Source of the DNA: a virus
IMG/VR virus record: IMGVR_UViG_3300025280_000055
Location: 1 to 43,550 of that record
Reading direction: 5' to 3' (one strand)
DNA length: 43,550 nt
A program made the position numbers and the translations under genes. The notes under the pieces are model-generated. The model was given only the letters and a program-made list of their open reading frames with translations. It did not search any database and was not told the origin of the DNA. Positions 22,432 to 31,743 of this stretch are shown here, one piece after another; position 1 is the first letter of the stretch; every line of letters begins with the position of its first letter.

Positions 22432-23211
22432 TTAATCACTTGATTTGCTCCCATAAGGCGTAAACGTACCTTTAGACTTTCTACCAAAATAATCAATATC
22501 CTTTGTGCCTTCTTTTAATTTCTTAAAATCTAACCAATCATCAGGCATTTTAATTCCTAAAGTGTTATCCAGTAACGACTTTAGAAAAGAGTCAGTTTTT
22601 TCCCACACCCATTCTTCAACCTCTGCGGACTTTTCTTCCCAACCTTTCGCTCTCCATTTAGCTAAAAACTCATCAGAACGCTTAACTTCAGAAATTTTAT
22701 CTTTAAATAAGTCGCTTGCAAGATACTCGTCAACACTTGTAATTCCTTTATCTTCAAACTCTCCACTCTCTATTCCCTTTAAAAGGTCTTTATCATCCAT
22801 CAAGAGGGTCTTTGCTTCGTTTTTGGCTTCTAAACCTTTAGATATTTCTGTTGTTCCTACTGTTAATAAAGAACTAAGAAGATTTATCTTACTCTGTCTT
22901 CCTACTTTCTTATCAAAACTCTCTACAGCTAATTGAGTCTTTTCGCCTAAATACCCAAGCCCTTCAGTATGGCCTATTTTTTTTGATTCATCATGTGCGT
23001 AATCTATAGCCATTGAAATAGCCATTATCAAAGGGTTTCCTGATTTTTTACCAGCATCAGTCGCAAGGTTTAGAATTACGTCTAAAAACTCATTTCCGCC
23101 TTCCATCTTATCCTGTAAATTCTTCTGTGCTTCTCTTACATTTGTATCCCACCCTACAGAAAAATCACTAAATTCTCTACTCCAATCTATTCGTCTATCT
23201 GCGTCACCCAA
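22432..23211 (-). CDS. Helical structural-region protein, 259 aa
   Basis: GAGG lies six bases before the ATG. The protein is rich in D, E, K and W and probably all-helical; a mildly hydrophobic stretch (NPLIMAISMAIDYA, about residues 57-70) is too polar to be a clear membrane span. No motif was recognised. It is the first of five consecutive large genes after the fibre gene, and a candidate promoter lies just upstream, so it may begin a separate transcript for the ejection proteins. Confidence 0.6.
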   Translation of the reverse strand: MGDADRRIDWSREFSDFSVGWDTNVREAQKNLQDKMEGGNEFLDVILNLATDAGKKSGNPLIMAISMAIDYAHDESKKIGHTEGLGYLGEKTQLAVESFDKKVGRQSKINLLSSLLTVGTTEISKGLEAKNEAKTLLMDDKDLLKGIESGEFEDKGITSVDEYLASDLFKDKISEVKRSDEFLAKWRAKGWEEKSAEVEEWVWEKTDSFLKSLLDNTLGIKMPDDWLDFKKLKEGTKDIDYFGRKSKGTFTPYGSKSSD

Positions 23212-23254
23212 TTTATACCTCTTTCTTCTATATCTGTATATTTTTTGTCATTTA

Positions 23255-23283
23255 AATATAAAAATAATTGTTAAAATTTACAA
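23255..23283 (-). promoter_or_regulatory. Candidate internal late promoter (minus)
   Basis: On the minus strand TTGTAA (23278-23283), a 17-base spacer and TATATT (23255-23260) resemble a sigma-70 promoter. It lies in the 77-base gap between the fibre gene and the 259-aa gene, one of the longest gaps in the late block. The region is very AT-rich, so a chance match is quite possible. Confidence 0.35.
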
Positions 23284-23288
23284 AACAT

Positions 23289-24779
23289 TTATCTTGTTAT
23301 GAATTTCAATGTTAAACTTCCTAAAAAACTATCAAAACCTGCACCGCCATTCTTTATTGTAGGTATTACAATTGAACCAGCTGTTAAATCTACATCATAA
23401 TCTTCATTAAATTGCACCCCTACTTCTGATGTGCCTATAGTTACATCTGTATCTGAACCTGCTTTAGTAAAAGTAGTAGATGTTGTATCTGTTTGAATAT
23501 TAGTTTGCAAACAATACCATACATTAATAATTACATCATCTGTAGAGCCATCATTAGCTACAATACCTCTCATATGCTTTAATGTACAATCTTCAGGAAC
23601 TACATAATGCCCATAAATCCTTCCATAAACAAGAACCATATCAGCATCAAATTCATCCCATTTTCTAAAGTCTTCAGGGTCATCATTATCTCTGAAATAA
23701 AATCCTCTTGAAGCTGTTATTGAAGAAGCAATAAAAGGAAATGATTGCCATATAACTGCTCCTGCTGTAATTCCATTTGTACCATTAACAGCAAGACTTC
23801 CTGCAAGAGTAGCACTAGATGATGCTACAGTAGCATTAGGATTTATATAAAAATGATTTACATGACTTCCTGATATTTTGTTACTAAAGCTAAATATATT
23901 ACTTCCAGCTGCATCTGCTGCTGATATTTTCCATTCATCTGCATTATCTTCTCCATCATCTGCTATTATAAACATTTCAGCGACATATCCTGAAGCCCCT
24001 TTAACATATAAATCTCCTCCGTCTACTTCTACATCGCCTTTCGCAGTAAGTTTTAAATCATCATCAATAGTCATAGCGGTAGCATAAGCATTTAAAGAAC
24101 TTCCTGAGCTCCCTCCATCTGCAACATATAATTTAATGGAACCACCACTACCTGAACCTTTACCTCTTCCTGCATAAAGAGATATATGGCCTCCCGCTAT
24201 ATCGTCAGTAGTCCCTGCAGTAGTATTTCCAGCTAGTATAGCTAGATTTTTTCCTACAGTATCATGAGCAGATGCATCAATTGCTATATTAGAAGAAGCA
24301 GCATCAAAATTAATATCATTACCATTTACTTGTAAATCACCTACTGAAACATTTCCTGTAGTATCAATAGTACTTGAACCTATATCTATATTACCAAATC
24401 CACTTGTGATACTACCACTATCTAAAGCTCCTGTGGTAACTATACTCTCCCCTATATCGCCTGCAATTTGTTTTCCATCTCTATATTTAATAACTCCACT
24501 ATCTGATACTAAAAACTTGTCTGTATCATCTTCTGCTTGATTGATTGTCTTAACTTTTAAACCTTCATCGTTCTTAAAAGACATATTTTTAATTGGATTT
24601 AATGTCAATGAGTTTTCAAATTTAGCTAACTCATCTCCTTTTGGGTTTCCTTTCAATCTAAGATGCTTATTCAATTGAACCCAATCTCTATTTATTTTAA
24701 AAAATAAAATAACATTTTCATTACTCTTCCTAAAGACAGCAAAATCCCCACTGCTTCCTAATTTAGGATTTGGCATCAT
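23289..24779 (-). CDS. Tail fibre/appendage-like protein, 496 aa
   Basis: The middle (about residues 95-300) is a run of short G/S/D/T-rich beta repeats with patterns such as GNVSVGDLQVNGNDINF and SSATLAGSLAVNGT, typical of trimeric beta-helical fibre or appendage proteins that contact the host surface. The C-terminal part (about 340-496) is non-repetitive and probably forms a head domain. It follows the nozzle protein. Two tandem ATG codons begin the frame and neither has a good ribosome site, so the start is uncertain by one residue. Confidence 0.65.
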   Translation of the reverse strand: MMPNPKLGSSGDFAVFRKSNENVILFFKINRDWVQLNKHLRLKGNPKGDELAKFENSLTLNPIKNMSFKNDEGLKVKTINQAEDDTDKFLVSDSGVIKYRDGKQIAGDIGESIVTTGALDSGSITSGFGNIDIGSSTIDTTGNVSVGDLQVNGNDINFDAASSNIAIDASAHDTVGKNLAILAGNTTAGTTDDIAGGHISLYAGRGKGSGSGGSIKLYVADGGSSGSSLNAYATAMTIDDDLKLTAKGDVEVDGGDLYVKGASGYVAEMFIIADDGEDNADEWKISAADAAGSNIFSFSNKISGSHVNHFYINPNATVASSSATLAGSLAVNGTNGITAGAVIWQSFPFIASSITASRGFYFRDNDDPEDFRKWDEFDADMVLVYGRIYGHYVVPEDCTLKHMRGIVANDGSTDDVIINVWYCLQTNIQTDTTSTTFTKAGSDTDVTIGTSEVGVQFNEDYDVDLTAGSIVIPTIKNGGAGFDSFLGSLTLKFITR

Positions 24780-24806
24780 TTTTAATATATGAACATTAGG
24801 TTTCAG

Positions 24807-27800
24807 TTATACTCCAATCTTTGGACTTTTAACTCTATAAACATAGGTTATATCATTAATTTCAAAATCTTCAGGTATAGTGTTTCCTCCTATACTTAAC
24901 TGAAAAGAATAGCAATCTATCGGAGTTGTGGATATTAATGAAGCAACAGCCCATTGCCCACTTGTATCATTTAAAGAATTCTCATAGTTAGAACCTGTAC
25001 GATTTGTAGGAAAAGAATCAGTCTCATCGTCAGCCCCATCTGTTCCAAATTTTATATCAATATTAGAGTCTCCTGTGCATCGATATGTTAAATATATTTG
25101 GTATATACGCTTTTTATTGTGAGGCTTCCCAAAGTCTTCATCTTTAAGAGATATATTTAAAATTGTATCTTGGTCTCCACTTTCAGGTCTATCTTTCCAT
25201 TTATAAACTTTATGATTACTTTCAGTAGATATTCTATAAATCATATCTCCTTTGCCTGTATTTACTATATTAGACATACATTGAGAAGCAGAAAACCCAG
25301 AAAATGAACCCTGATATGTTCCAATATTTGAAGACCATGTTTTAGATAAAAAGTCATAAAGGAAAATTCTTCCTTCATGTTCCGTGCCTACATGTTTATT
25401 TCTTGCATTATATTTTATAATAAGTTTTTTAAATTCACCCGTATAACCAATAACTGGAATAATATTATTAAAATCTGCATTAATATCCCAATAGTATAAT
25501 TCTGAATTATTATTAACCCAACCTTGGTCATCTCTTGATATCATTCCATCAATAAGATTAATAACCTTTTCTCCATCAAAAACAAAACAGCCCATATTGT
25601 TTGCCCATACTACTCCAAATTCTGTTTTTAATGCTTGACATTTGTGGCGAATCCCATTATTGGGAAGTTCAGCAAATACCTCTACAAGATTCCCATCTAT
25701 AGATAAAATAAAAGAATTCTCTTCTGTTAAAACTACAAGATATTTTTTAAATCCAAACATCTCAATAATAGAATGAATTTCTAATCCAGGAATAGTTAAA
25801 ATTTCAGATAAAGGAAAAACATCGTTCATAGCCGAAGCAGACCTTAGTATCCTGCTAGGGCCTTCTTGGTAATTCTTATTCATAGCGTAACCATTAAATT
25901 CATTAGGTTCTTCTGCTTCATTTATAACAACACCCCCAACATATTCAACTCCATCAACAGATGCTCTAGCATTATATTTAACGTTACCCTGCCCTTCTTC
26001 GTTCCACTTATAACCAGTAATACCGCTAAAACTAAAAGTATCATCAGGCGGCTCAGGATAAGTAAAATTCATATCTTTCCACTCTTGATTAAATTTAGGA
26101 TAAGCAAGACCATCTGTAGTATTTGGATACCCAATAGCATGAGCTGCGGAACCATTAGCATCGTTTAATGTGGTAGTATAAATAATATCATCAGCAATAG
26201 TCTCCTGAGATAAATCTCTAGATGTCCAAGGAATCCATTCTTGCTTTTCACCTGCTTGTTTGGAACCTTTAATCCAATCCATTTCAAGCATTTCATGTAT
26301 TTCGGTAGGGTCAGAGCTATCACCAGCGCTAAACTTTCTTTTAAAATATATTTTTGCGCCTGTGATTCTTTTATCCATCATATTATATCTATCTCCATTT
26401 GATGAAAAACAAACAACTGGCCATAACTTAAATACATAAGCATTATCATTATCATCCTCTTCATGAGAGAAACTTACCTCTCCAATTTTTGTTGCTGTTG
26501 TTTCTTGTATTCCTAATCCCTCATCATATAACCATGTAGTATAAAATTCATATTCTGCATTATCCCAACCCCCAGTAAACGTATCATTACTTATCATTTC
26601 TTTATAAGCTCCAACCGTTTGCTTCACGAATCCTATACCTAATGTATTAAAACTATTTGCAGCGTATACTGATACATCGCTAATTTTTCCAGACCAACCA
26701 CTATTACTTGGCGTGAATGTTACCAAAGGGTCAGACAAATCAAAATCATCTCCTGATGCGACAAGAACTCTCGCTTTATAATAATTAACTCTTCCATCTG
26801 TAGCTGCTGTATCATTATCGTTGGCAATAACTCTTGTTGAAGTACCACCTAAATTTTCGCCCCCACTAACTCTTATATCTAACCCACTACCTGTAGGGCC
26901 AGCACAATCTGTTAATGTAAATTGAACAATCCATGAATAATCTGTAGGTGGAGCAGAAGTTTTGGGGTAATAAGCTAAAGAATATACGCTACTTCCAGAT
27001 TTTTGTATATAACTTTTATTTGTTGCATGTGGAACCCATGTCCAATCATTAGTCCCACTTGTATCGCAATCACCTTTATTACCGCTATTTATAGTATGCC
27101 AATAGTGAAGTATTTTTTTATCAGCAGCCGCAGTTGTGTTTTCTGCGTCAGCCTTATTATAAAGCATACCTCCATCATAAACTAAATTAAATCCTGGGAG
27201 GGTTTTTGAACCAAAGAAAGTGTTAAAATAAGTTATTACCTGATGGGCATTATTAATTTGTTCATTTCCAATAGCATTATATAGCTGATAAAAATGAACA
27301 TTTCCTGACATATCTCTTTGATTAGTCACAGCATTTGCTTCAGTGAATATATTAGACTTTGGCCATATTTCATTATCTGTTAAACTAGCATCATGCTCTA
27401 ATGGCCCTGTTTCCCAAGAATAGTCATAATAAACTTCAGCTGGATTAGCGTTTGTACTTAATGCTCCAAAGTTATTAGTTCCACCTCCATGAGTAGTGGG
27501 CTTTCTAAGATTAGCCTCTGTGTAATACCATTCATTTATATATGTTGATAATCCATCTCTTCCAAAAAGATTATTCCTATTAATATACCCTAACCATCTA
27601 ACGCTTGAATTTCTTCTACTATCAGCAGGGCTTGCTTTAACATTTCTTGCAGTTGCTAAAATTCTTAATGCATCATTAGTGAATCTAAAATAAGGTTTAA
27701 CAGCATAAGTTATCCCATTTTTTTCAGGCCAATTATTAAAATTGGAATCAATACCTAAATCTGCATCTGTTTGTGCTCTTAAACCTATAGCTCCAGTTCC

Positions 27801-28619
27801 GTCACTTTCTAAAAGTCCATAAGTGCCAGGAAGAGCCCATGACTTACTAAATCTATTCGCAGAACCTTCTTCATCATAATGTAAATCAAAACACTCACCA
27901 TCTTGCATTGCTATATATCTTGTAAAAGAATGTTTTGGTATAGTTTTAAAGTATCCACCATGATTAGACCTACTATAATCTGCTGAAGACCTTGTAAACT
28001 TCGTTATATTAACATCTGTATCAGAACCGTCAACTACATTAACTAAATACATATAACCACCTATGCCAGATGTTATAGTATCTCCATCAACTTTAAAATA
28101 ACGATTATTAAGCTCATGAACTGGACTCCCTGTTGCAGTATCAGCGTCATTTACATTAATTCCCCATATGTAAATATAATCGCCATCATTAACCTCAATA
28201 GTATAGTTTTCTGCTCCAAAAATTGGTGTAGAAGCCGCAGCTTCCAATTTCAACCTATTGCTTACAGTCCCACCAGTATCATTAGCAACCGATTCTATTC
28301 TTCCAATCTGACCATAAGACCATCTTGACGAAAAACTAAAAAGGCCACTTCCAGGGTCAATTAATGGGCGATTAGTTCCCCTTGATTTACCTAGAACATC
28401 CGTTGAGGCATCAAGAGCTCCTCCTACAGAATCTAAATATCTATAAGTAAGCCCTTGTCCAGTAACATGGCTTGCTTTTCCCATTAATCGCAAAATCCCT
28501 GGTTTGTCATAAACAACTCCTTGAGATTTAGCTAAAGTATGGTCTTTTAAATCCTTTGGAGAAACATAACTATTATATCCTCCACTGAATACAGTTATAC
28601 TTTTAGTCTTCTTTGCCAT
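24807..28619 (-). CDS. Tail nozzle/stabilisation protein, 1270 aa
   Basis: The N-terminus (ITVFSGGYNSYVSPKDLKDHT) and the C-terminal third (LEIHSIIEMFGFKKYLVVL, NSFILSIDGNLVEV, VWANNMGCFVFDGEKV) resemble the beta-propeller-like tail tube B/stabilisation proteins of podoviruses (T7 gp12, P22 gp10 types). The central 600 residues are beta-rich, asparagine- and tyrosine-rich and probably carry an insertion or appendage. At 1270 residues it is longer than the T7 protein. Its place between small head-tail proteins and the fibre gene fits a nozzle at the tail tip. The assignment is from pattern and position. Confidence 0.65.
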   Translation of the reverse strand: MAKKTKSITVFSGGYNSYVSPKDLKDHTLAKSQGVVYDKPGILRLMGKASHVTGQGLTYRYLDSVGGALDASTDVLGKSRGTNRPLIDPGSGLFSFSSRWSYGQIGRIESVANDTGGTVSNRLKLEAAASTPIFGAENYTIEVNDGDYIYIWGINVNDADTATGSPVHELNNRYFKVDGDTITSGIGGYMYLVNVVDGSDTDVNITKFTRSSADYSRSNHGGYFKTIPKHSFTRYIAMQDGECFDLHYDEEGSANRFSKSWALPGTYGLLESDGTGAIGLRAQTDADLGIDSNFNNWPEKNGITYAVKPYFRFTNDALRILATARNVKASPADSRRNSSVRWLGYINRNNLFGRDGLSTYINEWYYTEANLRKPTTHGGGTNNFGALSTNANPAEVYYDYSWETGPLEHDASLTDNEIWPKSNIFTEANAVTNQRDMSGNVHFYQLYNAIGNEQINNAHQVITYFNTFFGSKTLPGFNLVYDGGMLYNKADAENTTAAADKKILHYWHTINSGNKGDCDTSGTNDWTWVPHATNKSYIQKSGSSVYSLAYYPKTSAPPTDYSWIVQFTLTDCAGPTGSGLDIRVSGGENLGGTSTRVIANDNDTAATDGRVNYYKARVLVASGDDFDLSDPLVTFTPSNSGWSGKISDVSVYAANSFNTLGIGFVKQTVGAYKEMISNDTFTGGWDNAEYEFYTTWLYDEGLGIQETTATKIGEVSFSHEEDDNDNAYVFKLWPVVCFSSNGDRYNMMDKRITGAKIYFKRKFSAGDSSDPTEIHEMLEMDWIKGSKQAGEKQEWIPWTSRDLSQETIADDIIYTTTLNDANGSAAHAIGYPNTTDGLAYPKFNQEWKDMNFTYPEPPDDTFSFSGITGYKWNEEGQGNVKYNARASVDGVEYVGGVVINEAEEPNEFNGYAMNKNYQEGPSRILRSASAMNDVFPLSEILTIPGLEIHSIIEMFGFKKYLVVLTEENSFILSIDGNLVEVFAELPNNGIRHKCQALKTEFGVVWANNMGCFVFDGEKVINLIDGMISRDDQGWVNNNSELYYWDINADFNNIIPVIGYTGEFKKLIIKYNARNKHVGTEHEGRIFLYDFLSKTWSSNIGTYQGSFSGFSASQCMSNIVNTGKGDMIYRISTESNHKVYKWKDRPESGDQDTILNISLKDEDFGKPHNKKRIYQIYLTYRCTGDSNIDIKFGTDGADDETDSFPTNRTGSNYENSLNDTSGQWAVASLISTTPIDCYSFQLSIGGNTIPEDFEINDITYVYRVKSPKIGV

Positions 28620-28807
28620 TAACTGTCAATTAAAGCTTTTTTAACGACATCTTCAACACTATCCCAAACAGCGTCTAAGATTTTTGCTTCAGTTTTTTCA
28701 GAAATAAATGGAATATCAACATTCTCATTCATTTTCTTTATTAACTTTTCTTTCATTTCGTCATTGAATATATATCCAGCAACTATTTGTCCGAAACTAT
28801 CAGCCAT
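28619..28807 (-). CDS. Small helical protein, 62 aa
   Basis: AAAAGGAG precedes the ATG. The sequence is amphipathic and helical throughout, with IVAGYIF near residue 8 and repeated acidic/basic pairs; it has no membrane span. Similar short proteins occur before tail genes in many phages without known function. It overlaps the start of the nozzle gene by one base (TAATG) and is therefore likely co-translated with it; a chaperone-like or minor virion role is only a guess. Confidence 0.65.
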   Translation of the reverse strand: MADSFGQIVAGYIFNDEMKEKLIKKMNENVDIPFISEKTEAKILDAVWDSVEDVVKKALIDS

Positions 28808-28826
28808 TATATCTCCTTTTTATTTG

Positions 28827-29309
28827 TTATGCTCCTGCAATAAATATCTCTAAATCGCAACTTGCCGTATCTGCATCAGCTTGAATATTTGTTAAATCTC
28901 CTAGGTTTGTACTGGAAGCAGCATCAGCATCTTGAGTTGCGTTCATAACATCTACCATACCACCTGAATTGTCACCATTCCATACCATCGATTGTCCGGC
29001 ATCTAATTTTATAGCAACTTCATCATTATCTTGGTTTCTAAATGTTAATGTGATAAAATTTGTATCATCAAGATTAGTAAACCTTAAATATTTCACATTA
29101 GCAGCAATATATTGTCCTGCTCCAATTATTGATGATAACGTCATTATCACAGCTTCAGTAGTTGTTATAGTTTCAATTCTACGAGTAACATTTCCTATGC
29201 TTGAAAATGTCCAAGTAGATTCTCCTCCATAATCTCTTCCATCGAGAGTTAAGCTTTCAGTTAACTTCACAGTTAAAGTGGCAGCAGAAAAACCTGTCTT
29301 TCTACTCAT
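28827..29309 (-). CDS. Probable minor virion protein, 160 aa
   Basis: Beta-rich, T/S/N/D-rich sequence (ESLTLDGRDYGGEST, FITLTFRNQDNDEVAI, GQSMVWNGDNSGGMV) of the kind seen in phage decoration, collar or fibre-anchor proteins. It has no cysteine-based or enzymatic motif. It overlaps the preceding gene's stop by eight bases (ATGAGTAG), so expression is coupled. Composition and place support a structural role; the exact position in the particle cannot be told. Confidence 0.6.
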   Translation of the reverse strand: MSRKTGFSAATLTVKLTESLTLDGRDYGGESTWTFSSIGNVTRRIETITTTEAVIMTLSSIIGAGQYIAANVKYLRFTNLDDTNFITLTFRNQDNDEVAIKLDAGQSMVWNGDNSGGMVDVMNATQDADAASSTNLGDLTNIQADADTASCDLEIFIAGA

Positions 29310-29523
29310 TATTTTCTCCTTTTATTTTATAATTACACTTAAAATTTTTAGGTGAATGCGCCACTTCTTCTAATAATTTAAGGCGATTCTCCAAATTCTT
29401 TACCTTTCCATCTAATTCGTTATCTTCAAATACATAGCTCATAATCTTATCTAACTTGAAATGTTTAGTTAATGCGTTTGCTACTGAATTTATAAGCATT
29501 TTAGGTATTATCATTTTATCCAT
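29302..29523 (-). CDS. Small coiled-coil-like protein, 73 aa
   Basis: The ATG lies inside the end of the 49-residue membrane ORF. The N-terminal part is mildly hydrophobic (MIIPKMLINSVANAL) and the centre KVKNLENRLKLLEEVAH is a short coiled coil. No family was recognised. Given the neighbouring small membrane protein it could be a lysis accessory or a minor virion component, but nothing in the sequence decides. Confidence 0.55.
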   Translation of the reverse strand: MDKMIIPKMLINSVANALTKHFKLDKIMSYVFEDNELDGKVKNLENRLKLLEEVAHSPKNFKCNYKIKGENNE

Positions 29524-29660
29524 CTTCCAAATAATTTTTTACCTATTAAAACTAAGCCTATAATAAGAAGAACACTAAATACATCAATTGCATGATTACC
29601 GCTATCACTTTCAATAGAACCTATAGGTGTTTCGATTTTAAATTGTTTAGTCTTATTCAT
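29511..29660 (-). CDS. Small membrane protein, 49 aa (possible holin/lysis accessory)
   Basis: A short ORF from ATG at 29658-29660 to TGA at 29511-29513. It overlaps the stop of the previous gene (ATGAATAA) and shares 13 bases with the next. AAGGAA lies about eight bases upstream. One clear membrane helix, AIDVFSVLLIIGLVLIG (residues 24-40), is followed by a basic tail (KKLFGRWIK), so the C-terminus should face the cytoplasm. Together with the membrane proteins at 30485 and 31573 it forms a cluster typical of phage lysis functions. Confidence 0.6.
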   Translation of the reverse strand: MNKTKQFKIETPIGSIESDSGNHAIDVFSVLLIIGLVLIGKKLFGRWIK

Positions 29661-30492
29661 TAGGTATTCCTTCTTTTTCTAACCATTTTATAACATCTTT
29701 AATCTCGTCTAGTACTAATTGTTCATTTTCTTCATGAGCTTCCCACTCTACAGAAGGCACTTTTTCAAAAACCTTATTTAGTAAACTTACTAAAAAAGTC
29801 GATGAACCAGCAGGAGTCTTTTGGCTTACTTCTTTTAAAATGTTTATAAAGCTTTCTTTTTTATCAGGTTGATGTTCTACGCCATATGCTCCTTCACTAT
29901 GAACTGTCGCATCACCATACTTATCCCATTGTCTTTTCCACTCTGAATAAAGAGAATCTCTAACTGACTGAGGTTGATTCCCCCATTGCTTTGCATGGCC
30001 CATTTCTGCAAGCCACTGCTCAAAATAACGCCTTGGCGACATAACTATAGTGTCTTTGGAAAATTCTCCAAGGTCTCTTGAATCTATTCTATAATAACTT
30101 CTACTAATACCATAATGGTCGTCTTCTTTCGTAGACCTTAAAAAAGGATTTCCATGTTTTCTCATTACAGAATCAATTGCAAAATGTGCATTTTGCCAAT
30201 CAGTAGAATAAGTAGATGTGCCATCTTCTCCGTACAGCATATCAGAAACTTCTTTTATTTTATAATTGATGCTATTTGGATTATCTACGCCCCAACGACT
30301 TCCCTTCCAATTAACATTACCTTCATCATCATAAAATTCTCTAAGTTTCCATTCAATACTAGGTTTAGTAAGAGAGCCTTTTATACCACTAAGTGGATTT
30401 ATATTAAATGTAGGATAATCTGATAAATGTTCAAATATATAGTTGTCAACTACCTTATTTAGCATCGTCTCTTGACTTAAACCATTACTCAT
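29653..30492 (-). CDS. Putative zincin-like protein, 279 aa
   Basis: Two short motifs resemble a metallopeptidase family seen in other phages: FEQWLAEMGHAKQ (157-169) with E163 and H166, and, 30 residues later, HSEGAYGVEH (198-207). In canonical zincins the first motif is HExxH; here the first histidine is an alanine (A162), so activity is doubtful or the metal site is built differently. I found no signal peptide. It lies between the holin-like genes and small structural genes and could be a virion-associated or morphogenetic protease. The function is uncertain. Confidence 0.4.
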   Translation of the reverse strand: MSNGLSQETMLNKVVDNYIFEHLSDYPTFNINPLSGIKGSLTKPSIEWKLREFYDDEGNVNWKGSRWGVDNPNSINYKIKEVSDMLYGEDGTSTYSTDWQNAHFAIDSVMRKHGNPFLRSTKEDDHYGISRSYYRIDSRDLGEFSKDTIVMSPRRYFEQWLAEMGHAKQWGNQPQSVRDSLYSEWKRQWDKYGDATVHSEGAYGVEHQPDKKESFINILKEVSQKTPAGSSTFLVSLLNKVFEKVPSVEWEAHEENEQLVLDEIKDVIKWLEKEGIPNE

Positions 30493-30793
30493 CGTTCATT
30501 CCACCTTTTTCCATAATTCTTAGGAATTTATCTCTTAATCCATTCCCTGATAATCGTGCCATTATCTCTACCTGTGCTTTGAATATACCATTTAACTTCT
30601 TCTGTTCCATTTGAACTTGCTTCTGTTGGTCTATAAGTTTAATAATAATACCTTCCAACCTCTTGAAGTCTTGGTCTAGTTCGTTCATAAGAGTAGATTG
30701 GATGAACCGATTTTGTTTCCAAATAAAAAACCCGAACGCCATCGCTACCGCTACAGGTATTCCAAATTGTTCCATAATCGCTAAGATATCCAT
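30485..30793 (-). CDS. BhlA/UviB-like holin, 102 aa
   Basis: An N-terminal membrane span FGIPVAVAMAFGFFIW (residues 10-25) is followed by a charged, coiled-coil stretch (about 30-75, LDQDFKRLEGIIIKLIDQQ...). This is the layout of small BhlA/UviB-type holins, in which one N-terminal helix anchors a cytoplasmic coil. It overlaps the phosphoesterase stop by one base and the next gene by eight, so it belongs to one coupled lysis-like unit. The endolysin is far away in the terminase cluster. Confidence 0.65.
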   Translation of the reverse strand: MDILAIMEQFGIPVAVAMAFGFFIWKQNRFIQSTLMNELDQDFKRLEGIIIKLIDQQKQVQMEQKKLNGIFKAQVEIMARLSGNGLRDKFLRIMEKGGMNDE

Positions 30794-31569
30794 TACTTAT
30801 TCCCATTTATTAACTCACCCCATAATGAGGTTCTTCCGTTTATTATTTGTATTATATGCACTGTAAATAATCCTTTTGCATAAAAATCTACTATTGCAAA
30901 TGCATGTGCCCAGTTAATTGGCCTTCCTCCAAGCCAAGTATTTGCCTCTTCCTTCATATCTTTTAAGCACCCTATACTCCAAGCGCTTTTAGGGCCATCC
31001 ATATGGGTTGCTGACATTTGTTGTATATCATGCCAGTGCCCATACATAACATTACAACCTAATTTCCTAAGATGATTAGCAGTATGGTATTGACCACCAT
31101 ATTGATGGCCGTGATAAAAGTAAAGTTTTCCCATTTTAAGACACTTCCCAAACTTGTAATACGTGTACCCCCTATCTTTAAGATTAACAGCATTAGCAAA
31201 TTTATACTGAGGTATATAGGGATATTTTTCAACTGCCATATTAAGCCAGTTATCATGATTCCCCTCAGTAATATACTTTTCCTTACAGCCCGACTTGTCC
31301 AATGACTCATCGATTTGGTCCATTCCTTTATTAACGTCTTTAATGTCTTCATCAAACTCCTTTATTAAAAATTCAAGTGGTGGTGCCTTTTTTCGTTTGT
31401 ACTTCCAAGCTGAAAATGCATTCCATTCCCCAACATCTCCTAAATCTACATAAGCATCAGGTTTTACTATTTCAATTGTCTTCTTAAGACAGTTGATTGC
31501 AGGTTGGTCGTGAAGTGGAAAGTGTTTATCTGGCGTTACAATTACTCGTTTAACGACACCTTTATCCAT
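30793..31569 (-). CDS. Calcineurin-like metallophosphoesterase, 258 aa
   Basis: All five blocks of the family are visible: D14-K-H16 (TPDKHF), DLGDVGEW (42-49), EGNHDNW (102-108), HGHQYG (153-158) and YGHWHD (176-181). The enzyme would hydrolyse phosphodiester or phosphomonoester bonds using two metal ions. The DNA-repair type (SbcD/Mre11) is possible, yet the gene lies between two small membrane-protein genes in the late block, not with the recombination genes, so cell-envelope, nucleotide or polysaccharide phosphate is also possible. The substrate cannot be told. Confidence 0.85.
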   Translation of the reverse strand: MDKGVVKRVIVTPDKHFPLHDQPAINCLKKTIEIVKPDAYVDLGDVGEWNAFSAWKYKRKKAPPLEFLIKEFDEDIKDVNKGMDQIDESLDKSGCKEKYITEGNHDNWLNMAVEKYPYIPQYKFANAVNLKDRGYTYYKFGKCLKMGKLYFYHGHQYGGQYHTANHLRKLGCNVMYGHWHDIQQMSATHMDGPKSAWSIGCLKDMKEEANTWLGGRPINWAHAFAIVDFYAKGLFTVHIIQIINGRTSLWGELINGNK

Positions 31570-31572
31570 ATA

Positions 31573-31734
31573 TTATTCCTTAAGCTGTTTACGTATCAAA
31601 GCTATTTTATATACAAAGTATACTATAGTAGCAATTCCAACCCCTACTTTTACAATCTCTGGCAAAAAGTCCATAAATTGAACAGTTATGCCTCCTCCTC
31701 CAACTATAGCTGACTTTAATGTATCTAAATCCAT
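31573..31734 (-). CDS. Small membrane protein, 53 aa (holin candidate)
   Basis: Found by reading the gap between 31569 and 31744. The ATG at 31732-31734 is preceded by AAGGGGG four bases upstream; the TAA stop is at 31573-31575. After a glycine-rich start (VGGGG, 11-15) comes one hydrophobic helix, EIVKVGVGIATIVYFVYKIAL (26-46, split as EIVKVGVGIA and TIVYFVYKIAL), and a basic C-terminus (IRKQLKE). Single-span proteins of this size beside lysis genes are often holins or antiholins. The product has not been assigned to a family. Confidence 0.6.
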   Translation of the reverse strand: MDLDTLKSAIVGGGGITVQFMDFLPEIVKVGVGIATIVYFVYKIALIRKQLKE

Positions 31735-31743
31735 CAATCCCCC

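Noticed and set aside
22505-22936. 143-codon plus-strand ORF
   Set aside because: Antisense to the 259-residue late gene; composition (S, L, F rich) follows from the complementary codons.
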